A stretch of DNA of 64,000 bases from Actinoplanes sichuanensis (GCF_033097365.1 NZ_AP028461.1:744001-808000); one strand, 5' to 3'. Numbered from the stretch's first letter, positions 24,662 to 33,257 are shown. The notes: a model not told the origin generated them from the sequence alone. Numbers and translations: made by a program.

Positions 24662-26431
24662 TCAGAACAGCTCCAGGCCGGCGCCGCCACCCGACCTGTC
24701 GGTCAGCCGGGTCCGGTCGGTGGAGAAGTCGTTGATCTGGCCGATCGCGTTCTGCACCTGATCGACCAGGCCACTGATGGTGTGGTGCTGGTCGTCGGCT
24801 ACCGCCCGAACCTGACCGATCGCCGCCCGTACACTCTCGATCGTGTCGGTCATCGTCGCTACCGCCTCCGAGACATCGGTGGCGGTGGTGGTCAGCGTGT
24901 TCAGCGTCGCGGTGATCCGTTCGGTCGACTCGGCCGTGTCGTCGGCCAGCTTCCGCACCTCGTCGGCCACCACCGCGAAGCCGAGACCGGCATGACCGGC
25001 CCGGGCCGCCTCGATCGTCGCGTTCAGGGCCAGCATCCGGGTCTGCCCGGCGATCGACGCGATCATCGCCACCATCTCCCGGGTCGCCGGCAGGCTCACG
25101 GTCAGCGCCTCGGCCGCCTGATCGGCCCGTTCCGCGTGATCGGCCATCTGCTCGGTCGCGGTGTGCGCCTCGGCCGCCCCGGTGTTGATGTCCTGCACCG
25201 ACGCCTTCACCGCGTCCACCCCGCGGACCGCGTCGCCGAGCTGGTAGGCGACACCCCCGATGATCTGCTCCGACTCGGCCTCCACCCGGCGCAGCATCTC
25301 CTCCCGCTGGGCCTCCCGCTCCCGGATCTTCGCCTCCTGCTCCCGGGCCTCCCGGGCACGCATCTCGGCCAGCTCGGCGGTGTGTTGATCGATCGCCTCC
25401 AGCATGTCGTTGATCGCGCCGGCCACCACGTTGATGTCGGCGTCGTCGGACGGCGGCACCCGCAGCGCCAGGTCCCGCGAGTCCATCACCCTCTCCGTGG
25501 TCCGGCGCAGCGGCTTCACGTGATAGCGGACCGCCCGGCGCATCGCCATGCTGATCGCGGCGCCGGCGATCGCCACCGCCAACAGCACCACCATTCCCAG
25601 CCGGGCCAGGGTCGCCTCGGCCTGTGCGTGGATCGGCCGGTCACTGAGCCCCTCGAAGACGACCGGGACGCCGTCCACCCCGATCAGCGTGCACGCCACC
25701 GCGATGTCGTCGCCGGCCATCGCCGTCGACACGGCGATCGGGCCGAAGCCGCTGGTCAGTTCCCGCAGCGCCTCCGCGTCCGGCCGGGGCGCCGCCCGCA
25801 GGGTGATCTCGTCGTCGGTCTGTGCGGCCAGCGACGCCAGCCCGGTCGCGTCCAGATCCCGGAAGATCAGCAGGTGCCCGTTCGAGGTACCGACGCCCTC
25901 GTCGCGGTAGACCGGGAACGAGCAGAACTCCATCGGGGTGCCGGTCACGCTGGTCAGCCCGCAGTAGTGGGTGCCGGCCGCACCGCCGCGCAGGTAATCG
26001 GTCAGCGTCGCCGGGTCGTCCAGGGGAGCCGGCATCGGCTGGTAGGTCGAGTCGGTGATCCGGCCACCCGCCCGGACGCCGCCCCGCGCGTCGACGATCA
26101 TCGCGCCGGTGAACCCGTACTGACCGGTCAGCACGTCCGGCGGCAGGTCGACCTCGAACTGCCGGGTGTCCCGGTTCGCCAGGTCGTCGTAGAGGGAGGT
26201 CCAGATCGAGTTGGTCACCCCGAAATCCCGCAGCCGCTGCGCGTGCGCGCTGATCGCGACCCGCAGCTCCTCCGCCTCCCGGCCGACCTGGCTGCGTTCC
26301 ACCCGGTCGAAGGCCGAAACCGTCACCAGATAGACCGGCACCCCCAGGATGACCAGCATCACCGCCACCAGACCAAGGACCGGAAGCAGCTCGCCACGGT
26401 GCAAGGCCGCGGCCGGCCGGAATCGCCCCAC
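24662..26431 (-). CDS. Methyl-accepting chemotaxis protein with CHASE4 sensor domain
   Basis: 589 residues. TM1 (about 16-38) and TM2 (about 278-300) bracket a large extracellular domain whose start ([20 protein letters not shown]) matches CHASE4. HAMP follows TM2 ([20 protein letters not shown]), then a charged coiled coil and a short signalling domain with the conserved hairpin tip [31 protein letters not shown] (about 470-500). It would signal to a CheA/CheW complex such as the one encoded at 46044-55141, though that operon has its own receptor. Start GTG 26431, no clear ribosome site. Diverges from the GGDEF-EAL gene. Confidence 0.9.
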   Translation of the reverse strand: MGRFRPAAALHRGELLPVLGLVAVMLVILGVPVYLVTVSAFDRVERSQVGREAEELRVAISAHAQRLRDFGVTNSIWTSLYDDLANRDTRQFEVDLPPDVLTGQYGFTGAMIVDARGGVRAGGRITDSTYQPMPAPLDDPATLTDYLRGGAAGTHYCGLTSVTGTPMEFCSFPVYRDEGVGTSNGHLLIFRDLDATGLASLAAQTDDEITLRAAPRPDAEALRELTSGFGPIAVSTAMAGDDIAVACTLIGVDGVPVVFEGLSDRPIHAQAEATLARLGMVVLLAVAIAGAAISMAMRRAVRYHVKPLRRTTERVMDSRDLALRVPPSDDADINVVAGAINDMLEAIDQHTAELAEMRAREAREQEAKIREREAQREEMLRRVEAESEQIIGGVAYQLGDAVRGVDAVKASVQDINTGAAEAHTATEQMADHAERADQAAEALTVSLPATREMVAMIASIAGQTRMLALNATIEAARAGHAGLGFAVVADEVRKLADDTAESTERITATLNTLTTTATDVSEAVATMTDTIESVRAAIGQVRAVADDQHHTISGLVDQVQNAIGQINDFSTDRTRLTDRSGGGAGLELF

Positions 26432-26517
26432 ACCGGTATGTTCGCCGATCGAGCCGACCCGCTGAGGCCGGTTCGCTCAACCGGCTGCGGTTACGGACGA
26501 TTGCGCAGGGTGTGCTG

Positions 26518-28701
26518 ATGCGGGTCCCGGTGTGGGCGGGGTGGCTGGTCGCGGCGATCATCGCCGCGCTGTGCTTCCCTCTGGTCCCCGACGACACCCT
26601 GCCCGCCAAGATCTACGTCAACACGATCGGGCTCTCCTCGGTGGCCGCCATGGTCATCGGCATCGTGCGGAACCGGCCGGAACACTGGCGGGCCTGGGCG
26701 CTGTTCGCGGCCGGGGTGCTGACCTTCGTCTCCGGCGACATCACCTACGACGTCACCGAGCTGCGCCTCGGCGAATACCCCTACCCGTACTGGGCGGACC
26801 TGCTCTACCTGTCGGCGTACCCGCTGCTCTGGGCGTCGCTGTCGAGACTCGGCAACCCGCGCGGCGACCGGGAACGCGGAGCGCTCATCGACGCCGCGAT
26901 CATCTCCACCGGGATCGGACTGATCTTCTGGGTCGCCATCGTCGGCCCCACCCTGGCCGACACCGGGGCACCGGTGCTGGAACGGCTCGTCACCATCGGC
27001 TACCCGCTCGCCGACGTGCTGCTCACCACCGCCGTCGCCCGGATGCTCACCCGCGCCGGCAACCGCACGCCGAGCATGCGACTGATGACCGCCGGAGCCG
27101 TCATCATGCTGACCGGCGACCTGATCTACACCACGATGTCCAGCACCGCCGAGTACACCGGCGGGTTCGTCGACTCCGGGTTCCTGATGGCGTACGCCTG
27201 CTGGGGCGCCGCCGCCCTCCACCCGAGCATGCGCCGCCGTCCGGAGACCGCCCTCGACGTGCACCGGATCGGGCGCACCCGGCTCGGCATCCTCACCGCG
27301 TTCACCCTGATCGCCCCCGGTCTGCTGTTCCTCCAGGGCGCCGGCGACCCGGCCGGGATCGCCTGGGCGTCCATCGGCACCGGGGCGGTCGTGCTCTGCC
27401 TGCTCGTGGTGATGCGCATGTGGGGGCTGGTGCAGCAGGTCAAGGTGCAGGCGACCCGGCTCGGCGACCTGGCCATGCACGACCCGCTGACCGGGCTGGC
27501 CAACCGGCGCGCCTTCGAGGAACAGCTCGGCGCCGCCGCCACCCCCACCGTGCTGCTGCTCGACCTCAACGGGTTCAAGGCGGTCAACGACAGGTTCGGG
27601 CACGCGGTCGGCGACGAACTGCTCGTCGCCGTCGCCCAGCGGCTCCGCACCGAGCTGCCACCGGAGGCCGTCGCGGCCCGGATGGGCGGCGACGAGTTCG
27701 CCGTGCTGCTGCCGGCCGGAACCGACGCGGGCGACGAACTGGCCGTCCGGCTCCGCGCGGCGATCCACCAGCCGATCCACGCCGGCGGCCAGGACCTGCT
27801 GGTCGGCGCCAGCATCGGCATCGCCGGCGACTGCGCCGACCCGGTCGAGGTGCTGCGCCGCGCCGACGTGGCCATGTACGCCGCCAAGGCCGAGAACGGG
27901 CGTCACCGCCACTACACCCCCGACCTCGACACCAGCACCGACGAGGAGGCCCGGCTCGGCGCGGAACTCCGCACCGCCCTCGACCGCGGCGAATTCCACC
28001 TCGTCTACCAGCCGATCGTCGAACTGCCCACCGGCACCTGCGTCGCCGTCGAGAGCCTGGTCCGCTGGTGGCACCCCGATCGCGGCTACATCAGCCCCGA
28101 GGTGTTCATCCCGGTCGCCGAGCGCACCGGCCTCATCGTCGAACTCGGCGAGTGGATCCTGCGTACCGCGTGCCTCCAGTTCGCCGACTGGTGGCGGCAG
28201 GGCGTCGCACCGTACCGCTTCGGCGTCAACGTCTCCGCCCGCCAGCTGGCCGAACCCGGCTTCGTCTCCCTCGTCGCCGCGATCCTCGCCGAAACCGGCG
28301 TCCACCCGGCGCGTCTGGTCGTCGAGGTCACCGAGACCGCCGTCTTCGGCGGCGGCGCGGCCGTCCGGGCCGTCCACGAACTCACCGAACTCGGCGTCGA
28401 GATCGCCCTCGACGACTTCGGCACCGGCCACTCGTCGCTCGGCCTCCTGCAGACCCTGCCGGTCCGCATCCTCAAAGTCGACAAGTCGTTCGTCGAGAAC
28501 GTCACCATGGCCGGACGCCACGCGGTCATCGCCACCTCCCTCATCCAGGTGGCCAACGGCCTCGGCCTGGTCGCCGTCGCCGAAGGCGTCGAAACCGCGG
28601 AACAGGCGGCCGAGCTCTACCGGCTCGGTTACCGGCGGGCCCAGGGTTACCACTTCGGGCGCCCGGCGATGGCCCAGATCACCCAGGCGGCGTCCGCTTG
28701 A
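26518..28701 (+). CDS. Membrane GGDEF-EAL protein (c-di-GMP turnover)
   Basis: 727 residues. About eight hydrophobic helices form an N-terminal membrane sensor (residues 1-305). A GGDEF domain (about 320-475) has an intact RMGGDEFAVL active site. An EAL domain (about 485-727) has AVESLVRWWHP (ESL in place of EAL), NVSARQL, EVTETAVF, LDDFGTGHSSL, KVDKSFV, AEGVETAEQ and QGYHFGRP. Both catalytic sites look usable, with the conserved glutamate of the ESL motif kept. The allosteric RxxD inhibitory site before GGDEF is missing. ATG 26518 has CAGGG seven bases upstream, better spaced than GTG 26512. Confidence 0.92.
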   Translation: MRVPVWAGWLVAAIIAALCFPLVPDDTLPAKIYVNTIGLSSVAAMVIGIVRNRPEHWRAWALFAAGVLTFVSGDITYDVTELRLGEYPYPYWADLLYLSAYPLLWASLSRLGNPRGDRERGALIDAAIISTGIGLIFWVAIVGPTLADTGAPVLERLVTIGYPLADVLLTTAVARMLTRAGNRTPSMRLMTAGAVIMLTGDLIYTTMSSTAEYTGGFVDSGFLMAYACWGAAALHPSMRRRPETALDVHRIGRTRLGILTAFTLIAPGLLFLQGAGDPAGIAWASIGTGAVVLCLLVVMRMWGLVQQVKVQATRLGDLAMHDPLTGLANRRAFEEQLGAAATPTVLLLDLNGFKAVNDRFGHAVGDELLVAVAQRLRTELPPEAVAARMGGDEFAVLLPAGTDAGDELAVRLRAAIHQPIHAGGQDLLVGASIGIAGDCADPVEVLRRADVAMYAAKAENGRHRHYTPDLDTSTDEEARLGAELRTALDRGEFHLVYQPIVELPTGTCVAVESLVRWWHPDRGYISPEVFIPVAERTGLIVELGEWILRTACLQFADWWRQGVAPYRFGVNVSARQLAEPGFVSLVAAILAETGVHPARLVVEVTETAVFGGGAAVRAVHELTELGVEIALDDFGTGHSSLGLLQTLPVRILKVDKSFVENVTMAGRHAVIATSLIQVANGLGLVAVAEGVETAEQAAELYRLGYRRAQGYHFGRPAMAQITQAASA

Positions 28702-29031
28702 ATCCCATGCGGTACGGGGCGGACCGCCCCCGAACATCGGGACCGTCCCCACGCTACGACGCGACGCAGGCTCTCCGTCCCGGCCGCCACGCGACCGCCG
28801 GGCCGAATCCGACCCTCGACCCTCACGGCGCGCATCGATTCGCTGGAGATCTTCCAGGATGAGGGCCGTGATGGGTCCTGGTCGCAGGGCGGTCGGGTCC
28901 TTTCCGAGGACGGCAAGAAGACCGTCTTCCGGAATCCGCCCGATATCCGGGTGGTGGTCGGTGGCTTCTGCGGCGGCCGGTGGCCGGGGTCAGGCCAGTA
29001 GGGGAGCGGCCTGGCGGGCCGGCAGGCGGGG
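28702..29031. other. Intergenic region without gene
   Basis: About 330 bases between the stops of convergent genes. It contains a small GC hairpin at 28716-28730 (six pairs, 3-base loop), possibly a terminator, and the first copy of a 42-bp tandem duplication at 28989-29030. No reading frame here looks coding. Confidence 0.6.
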
Positions 29032-29072
29032 TCAGGCCAGCAGGGGAGCGGCCTGACGGGCCAGCAGGCGGG
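28989..29072. repeat. 42-bp tandem duplication of the SGNH gene 3' end
   Basis: 28989-29030 and 29031-29072 are two copies of a 42-bp unit differing at about four positions. The right copy contains the last codons and stop of the SGNH hydrolase; the left copy repeats them, including a second in-register stop, beyond the gene. Confidence 0.9.
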
Positions 29073-29979
29073 CCCAGATCTGGTAGGCGGGCGGAGCCGG
29101 ATGGAAGCCGTCGGAGGCGAACAGCCCCGGCTGGTCCATCGGGATGTCGCCGACCGGCAGATGATGGGTGCCCGGGAGTTCGGCGGCAGCCGCGGCCAGT
29201 CGGCGGTCGAGACGGCGGGCATGCGAGCCGAACAGCCACCGGGCCGGCGCCGGCAGAACCGGAAACCGATGCACCGGCGGCAGCCCCGACAGCAGCACGG
29301 GAACCACCGCCGGAGCCCCGCCTCCGCCGCCGCTCCAGCGTTTTTCCCCGCTCCAGGCTCCGTCCTCGCTCCAGCCTTTGTCCCCGCTCCAGCCTTCGCC
29401 CCCGCCTCCGCCTCCGCTCCGGCCTTCGCCCCCGCCTCCGCCTCCGCTCCGGCCTCCGGTCTCGGCTTCCCCTCCGGCGGTGCCGGCGTTGTCGGCGGGG
29501 CTCGCAGTGGCGGCGGAGGTCGCGTCGATGGCGTGGGTTTTGGGCGAATTGTTCAATTCTGTGTGACTGGGCTTGAGCGCGGTGCCGGGTGGCGTGGTGA
29601 GCGTGGCGTGGAGAGCGGTGACCAGGCGGAGGATGTCGCGCTGGAAGGCGGTCGGGCGGCGCAGGCGGGTGGTGTCGTTGACGCCCACGGCCACGACCAC
29701 CAGGTCGGGGCGCCAGCCGGTGGCCTGGTCGGTGAGGCGGGGCAGTAGGGCGGTGACGGTGCGGGCGGTGGCACCACCGCGGGCCGCGACCCGCCAGGAG
29801 ACGGTTCGGCTGAGGTCGGCGGCGAGGGCGGTGGCGAGTTGACCGGCCAGCGCGGTGGCGTGGTCGGGCGCCCCGAATCCGGCGGCCGACGAGTCGCCGA
29901 GCACGGCCAGGCGCAGAACGGGGCCGGGGCCGGGTGACTCGCCGTGCAGCGGGCCGCCGGCCGGTCGTGCCTTCGCCAT
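29032..29979 (-). CDS. SGNH/GDSL hydrolase with glycine-rich insertion
   Basis: 315 residues. Block I is LAVLGDSSAAGFG (nucleophile Ser about residue 31), block II glycine lies in AARGGATA, block III is VVVAVGVNDT, and block V is SDGFHPAPPAYQIWA with the Asp-His pair. Between block III and V the fold is interrupted by about 90 residues of low complexity (about 140-230), including GGRSGGGGGGEGRSGGGGG and several WS-G/E-containing repeats. No signal peptide, so probably cytoplasmic. Substrate unknown: esterase, lipase-like or acyl-thioesterase. GGAGG is well placed before ATG 29979. It diverges from a TetR gene across a double palindrome and is probably its target. Confidence 0.83.
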   Translation of the reverse strand: MAKARPAGGPLHGESPGPGPVLRLAVLGDSSAAGFGAPDHATALAGQLATALAADLSRTVSWRVAARGGATARTVTALLPRLTDQATGWRPDLVVVAVGVNDTTRLRRPTAFQRDILRLVTALHATLTTPPGTALKPSHTELNNSPKTHAIDATSAATASPADNAGTAGGEAETGGRSGGGGGGEGRSGGGGGGEGWSGDKGWSEDGAWSGEKRWSGGGGGAPAVVPVLLSGLPPVHRFPVLPAPARWLFGSHARRLDRRLAAAAAELPGTHHLPVGDIPMDQPGLFASDGFHPAPPAYQIWARLLARQAAPLLA

Positions 29980-29990
29980 GATCCGCCTCC

Positions 29991-30021
29991 ATAACAGGTG
30001 TTATCGCATAACACTCGTTAT
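29991..30021. promoter_or_regulatory. Double palindrome, likely TetR operator
   Basis: Two copies of ATAAC-N4-GTTAT (29991-30004 and 30008-30021) separated by CGC. The same bases also form the perfect 17-bp palindrome GTGTTATCGCATAACAC at 29998-30014. The array overlaps the -10 box of the TetR gene and the promoter region of the SGNH gene, the classic place for an autoregulatory TetR operator. Confidence 0.85.
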
Positions 30022-30024
30022 CGT
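30019..30024 (+). promoter_or_regulatory. -10 box (TATCGT) of the TetR gene
   Basis: TATCGT fits TANNNT and ends six bases before GTG 30031, overlapping the right operator palindrome. There is no Shine-Dalgarno sequence, so the transcript is probably leaderless. Confidence 0.55.
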
Positions 30025-30030
30025 AGGCGT

Positions 30031-30696
30031 GTGGTGAAGCAGGGTCGAGACCCCCGGGCCGAACTCGTCGAGGCCGGCGCTCGGGTGCTGGCCGAGCAGG
30101 GGCCGGGAGCGTTGTCCGCACGGTCGCTGGCGCGTGCCGCCGGCACTTCGACGATGGCGGTCTACACCCATTTCGGCGGCATGCCCGCGGTGGTTCGCGC
30201 GATCATCCACGAGGGTTTCGCCCGCCTGGCCGCCGAACTCGCCCAGGTGCCGGAGACCACCGACCCGGTCGCCGACTGCGCAGCCCTCGCTCTCGCCTAC
30301 CGCCGTGCCGCCCATCGGGCCCCGCATCTGTACCGGGTGATGTTCGGCGCGACCGGCTTCGAGCTGACCGCCGAGGACCGGGAGATCGGCGCATACACCC
30401 TGAAAGTCGCCCACGACGTGCTCGCCCGCTGCATCGCGGACGGACGTTTCCGCCCGGCCGAGCCGTGGGTCCTGACCCGCCAGTCCTGGTGCCTGGCTCA
30501 CGGCCTGGTGAGCCTGGAACTGGCCGGCTTCCATCCCGACCCGACCATCGCTGACACCGACTACCGCACCCACTTGATCAACTTCGCCGTCGGTGCCGGC
30601 GACGACCTGCCCCGAGCCGAATCGTCGATCACCAACGGTTTTCGGGGCACTGCCGCCATCGGCGACGCGCCGAAGAGGTCAACCGATCGCGGATAG
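30031..30696 (+). CDS. TetR-family transcriptional regulator (WHG-type C-terminus)
   Basis: 221 residues from GTG 30031; the frame is open to 29998, but those bases are operator. The N-terminal helix-turn-helix is AELVEAGARVLAEQGPGALSARSLARAAGTSTMAVYTHFGGMPAVVRAI. The C-terminal domain (HRAPHLYRVMFG, then the helix AYTLKVAHDVLARCIADGRF and QSWCLAHGLVSLELAG) resembles the TetR WHG ligand-binding family. It most likely represses itself and the divergent SGNH hydrolase by binding the twin palindromes between them. Ligand unknown. Confidence 0.9.
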   Translation: MVKQGRDPRAELVEAGARVLAEQGPGALSARSLARAAGTSTMAVYTHFGGMPAVVRAIIHEGFARLAAELAQVPETTDPVADCAALALAYRRAAHRAPHLYRVMFGATGFELTAEDREIGAYTLKVAHDVLARCIADGRFRPAEPWVLTRQSWCLAHGLVSLELAGFHPDPTIADTDYRTHLINFAVGAGDDLPRAESSITNGFRGTAAIGDAPKRSTDRG

Positions 30697-31053
30697 GCCA
30701 CGCCCCCGAAGGCCATGAAGGTGGGGCGGCCGCGCCTGCGGAAGGGGGTGTCGAGGCCGGGTGGGTCGTGCCCGCGAGGGTGGCGTGAGGTCGAGCGGTC
30801 ACGCCTGCGGAAGGGGGTGTCGAGGCCGGGTGGGTCCTGTCCGCGAGGGTGGCGTGGTCGAGTGGTCGCGCCTGCGGAAGGGGATGTGGAAATCGGGTGG
30901 GCCGCGCGAAGGGACCTGGAGGCCGGGTGGTCGCGCCTGTGAAAGGGCGCGTCGAGGGCGGACGGGCGGTGCCGGCGAGGGCGGCCGGAGGATAGATGGG
31001 CACCACGTCCGCGGAGGGGGTCGGATGGCGAGCGGACCGCGACTCCGAACGGA
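30697..31053. other. Gene-free region with degenerate tandem repeats
   Basis: 357 bases between TetR and the DUF1905 gene. Open frames exist on both strands, but they translate to the repeat only. Nothing here looks like a conserved gene or RNA. Confidence 0.6.
30731..30990. repeat. Degenerate minisatellite, about 4 units of 65-69 bp
   Basis: Units begin at about 30731, 30800, 30867 and 30932, each opening with a near-identical CGCGCCTGCGGAAGG-like core and containing GTCGAGGCCGGGTGGG and CCGCGAGGGTGGCGTG variants. The first two are nearly identical; the last two have decayed. Confidence 0.85.
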
Positions 31054-31356
31054 TCACAGGTCGAGCAACTCGACGGTCACTGCGGTGACGTCGCCCTCGC
31101 TCAGCGCTTCGGCGGTCCGGATCGCGCGTTTCACCGGCAGCACGTAGGCGTTACGGCCGCTGTCCGGAAACACCGAGGTCGTCCATGAGCTGCCGCCCAC
31201 CGTCGCGCGGACCCGTAACGACCCGAATCCCCTCCGCAGCCCGCCGGCCCGCGCCCGGATCTCCTCGGACGCGTCCACTGGCAGGCTGACGAACGTCCAG
31301 CTCTCGTCGCGTCGCGCATCCCAGATCCACAGCTCGCTCTCGAACGCCACTCGCAT
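31054..31356 (-). CDS. DUF1905 family protein
   Basis: 100 residues matching the DUF1905 beta-barrel: FESELWIWDARRDESWTFVSLPVDASEEIR, then GFGSLRVRATVGGSSWTTSVFPD and YVLPVKRAIRTAEALSEGDVTAVTVELL. The function of this family is unknown; it is often found fused to or next to YdeI-like proteins. Start ATG 31356. The frame stays open upstream through the 25-bp repeat array, but codon use there is that of the repeat, so the shorter form is correct. Confidence 0.9.
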   Translation of the reverse strand: MRVAFESELWIWDARRDESWTFVSLPVDASEEIRARAGGLRRGFGSLRVRATVGGSSWTTSVFPDSGRNAYVLPVKRAIRTAEALSEGDVTAVTVELLDL

Positions 31357-31375
31357 GCCCGCAGCATGCCACCCG

Positions 31376-31590
31376 GGTACGACAAAACAGCGAGCCGCCG
31401 GATGCGACAAAACAGCGTGCCGCCGGATGCGACAAAACAGCGTGCCGCCGGATGCGACAAAACAGCGTGCCGCCGGGTGCGACAAAACAGCGTGCCGCCG
31501 GGTGCGACAAAACAGCGTGCCGCCGGGTGCGACAGAGTAGCGTGCCGCCGGGTGCGGCGAGACGGCGTGCCGCCGGGTGCGGCGAACCGG
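31376..31590. repeat. 25-bp tandem repeat array, about 8 copies
   Basis: An exact 25-bp period: the core GACAAAACAG begins at 31381, 31406, 31431, 31456, 31481 and 31506, followed by diverged cores at 31531, 31556 and 31581. Between cores the unit is CG(T)GCCGCCGG(G/A)TGC-like. Because 25 is not a multiple of three, every frame crosses it without a stop and produces spurious reading frames. It fills the space between the stop of mraY and the start of the DUF1905 gene. Confidence 0.97.
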
Positions 31591-31603
31591 ATGTGGGCCG
31601 CAC

Positions 31604-32707
31604 CTATCCGGTGGCCGCCAGGAACTCCGAGTAGAACAGGCCCAGACCGACCGCCACACAGACACCGGCGATGGTCCAGAACCGGACCACGATGTTGACC
31701 TCGCTCCACCCGGCCAGCTCGAAGTGGTGGTGCAGCGGCACCATTCGGAAGACACGTCGGCCGGTGGTCTTGAACGAGACGATCTGGATCACCCAGGTGA
31801 CCGTGATGATGAAGAACAGTCCGCCGATCAGGATGGACAGCAGCGTGGTGCGGGTGGCGACGGCGAGCCCGCCGATCAGGGCGCCGAGCCCGAGCGCGCC
31901 CACGTCGCCCATGAAGATCCGTGCCGGGGACGTGTTCCACCACAGGAAGCCCAGGCAGGCGCCGGCCGCCGCGGCCGCGATCATCGCGATCTCCAACGGG
32001 TCGCGGACCTGGTAGCAGTATTCGTTGGCGCGGGCGTACGTCTCGTCGGCGCACCAGTGCCGGTACTGCCAGTACCCGATCAGCGCGTACGCGCCGAGGA
32101 CGAGTGTCGACGCGCCGGTGGCCAGGCCGTCGAGGCCGTCGGTGAGGTTCACGCCGTTCGACATCGCGGTGATCACGAAGACGAACACGATCACCGAGCC
32201 GACCTTGCCGACGTTCAGCCAGCTGATGTCCCGGATGAACGAGATGTTCTCGCTGACCACGGTCTGGCCGTTGGTGCTGACCACGTAGAGGGCGGCGATA
32301 CCGAAGCCGGTGCCGATGATCGCCTGCCCGAGCAGTTTGCCCTTGGCTGACAGGCCGTCGGAGTTGCGCTTGCGGACTTTCAGGAAGTCGTCGACGAAGC
32401 CGACCGCGCCGCAGAAGACGAACAGCCCGAGCAGGACGAGGGCCGTCATGGTCGGCTTCTCCTGCGCGATCTGCCGTTCGGGCAGGGTGGTGAGCGCGAG
32501 GTGCCCGGCGACGTAGGCGAGGAGGGTGGCGACGATGAACACCACCCCGCCCATCGCGGGGGTGCCCTTCTTGCCCTCGTTCGAGGCGAGCCCGAGAGAG
32601 CGGATCGGCTGTCCGGCCTTGAGCGCGCTGAAGACCCGGATCGCCACCGGTGTGAGGAAGAGGGAGACGAGGAACGCGACCGCCGCCGCGACGATGACCG
32701 CCCTCAC
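31604..32707 (-). CDS. mraY: Phospho-N-acetylmuramoyl-pentapeptide transferase (stand-alone copy)
   Basis: 367 residues with ten predicted helices and all MraY signatures: [10 protein letters not shown], the aspartate motif [48 protein letters not shown] and [13 protein letters not shown]. It transfers phospho-MurNAc-pentapeptide to undecaprenyl phosphate, giving lipid I at the cytoplasmic face of the membrane. Normally mraY sits in the dcw cluster between murF and murD. Here none of those genes is near, so this is probably a second copy, or the cluster has been broken. No catalytic residue is lost. Confidence 0.95.
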   Translation of the reverse strand: MRAVIVAAAVAFLVSLFLTPVAIRVFSALKAGQPIRSLGLASNEGKKGTPAMGGVVFIVATLLAYVAGHLALTTLPERQIAQEKPTMTALVLLGLFVFCGAVGFVDDFLKVRKRNSDGLSAKGKLLGQAIIGTGFGIAALYVVSTNGQTVVSENISFIRDISWLNVGKVGSVIVFVFVITAMSNGVNLTDGLDGLATGASTLVLGAYALIGYWQYRHWCADETYARANEYCYQVRDPLEIAMIAAAAAGACLGFLWWNTSPARIFMGDVGALGLGALIGGLAVATRTTLLSILIGGLFFIITVTWVIQIVSFKTTGRRVFRMVPLHHHFELAGWSEVNIVVRFWTIAGVCVAVGLGLFYSEFLAATG

Positions 32708-32803
32708 GGCGTCCGCACTGACAGGTCGGCGTCAAGGATCATGAGGCCTGATCCTGCCATCTCAGCGGGGCATGGCGATCAGCCGGTCGCCTACCGCCTG
32801 ATC

Positions 32804-33151
32804 CTAATCGGACACCGGCCCGCCGCCGAAGGAGATCTCGTTGCCGTCCGGGTCGGTGTAGGTGGTCTTGCGGACGCCGTTCTCGTAGGTCTCCTCGCGG
32901 GCCGGGACGAGGCCCCGGGCGGCGGCGCCGGCCACCCGCTCCGCGAAGTCCGGCACGAAGAGCGTGATCATGCCGTGCCCGGCGTGGTCGGGCCGCAGTT
33001 CGACGTACACATACCGGTGTTCGGCGATCTCGAAGACCGACTCGACGTCGTTGGGCGCGAACGCCGGTTCGCTGCCCAGCAACGCCGTATACCAGGCGAC
33101 GGCGGCGGGCAGGTCCCGGACGGAGATTCCGGCGAAAAGGTCGACGGGCAT
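32804..33151 (-). CDS. VOC (glyoxalase-like) family protein
   Basis: 115 residues, single VOC module: DLFAGISVRDLPAAVAWYTALLG, then FEIAEHRYVYVELRPDHAGHG, MITLFVPDF and the C-terminal TTYTDPDGNEISFGGGP with the usual metal-ligand Glu. Substrate unknown. A TAGGGT -10 box ends six bases before ATG 33151, so it is probably leaderless. It is upstream of and in the same direction as mraY, separated by 96 bases. Confidence 0.88.
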   Translation of the reverse strand: MPVDLFAGISVRDLPAAVAWYTALLGSEPAFAPNDVESVFEIAEHRYVYVELRPDHAGHGMITLFVPDFAERVAGAAARGLVPAREETYENGVRKTTYTDPDGNEISFGGGPVSD

Positions 33152-33157
33152 GCTCCG

Positions 33158-33163
33158 ACCCTA
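33158..33163 (-). promoter_or_regulatory. -10 box (TAGGGT on minus strand) of the VOC gene
   Basis: TAGGGT read on the minus strand ends six bases before the VOC start codon; no ribosome site is visible. Confidence 0.5.
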
Positions 33164-33185
33164 TCCCTCGACGACCCTAAAAATT

Positions 33186-33208
33186 CCTTAACACTGTTTA
33201 CTGTAAGG
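33186..33208. promoter_or_regulatory. AT-rich promoter region with inverted repeat upstream of LPMO
   Basis: CCTTA (33186-33190) and TAAGG (33204-33208) form an inverted repeat with a 13-base spacer inside the only strongly AT-rich stretch here. The string TCCTTAACAC also occurs at the LysR/EamA promoter. Candidate operator only. Confidence 0.35.
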
Positions 33209-33257
33209 AGTCTTTAATTTACGTTGGTGAACACGCAACACTTGACAAGGAGCAAGC

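Noticed and set aside
30715..30942. Small protein with RLRKGVSRPGGSCPRGW repeats
   Set aside because: It is the translation of the minisatellite; no ribosome site, no conserved feature.
31376..31590. The 25-bp array as a CRISPR
   Set aside because: Repeats are directly abutting with no spacers, and no cas gene is near; it is a tandem repeat.
31054..31755. A 233-residue DUF1905 protein reading through the repeats
   Set aside because: The extra residues only translate the 25-bp array and antisense mraY sequence; DUF1905 begins at 31356.
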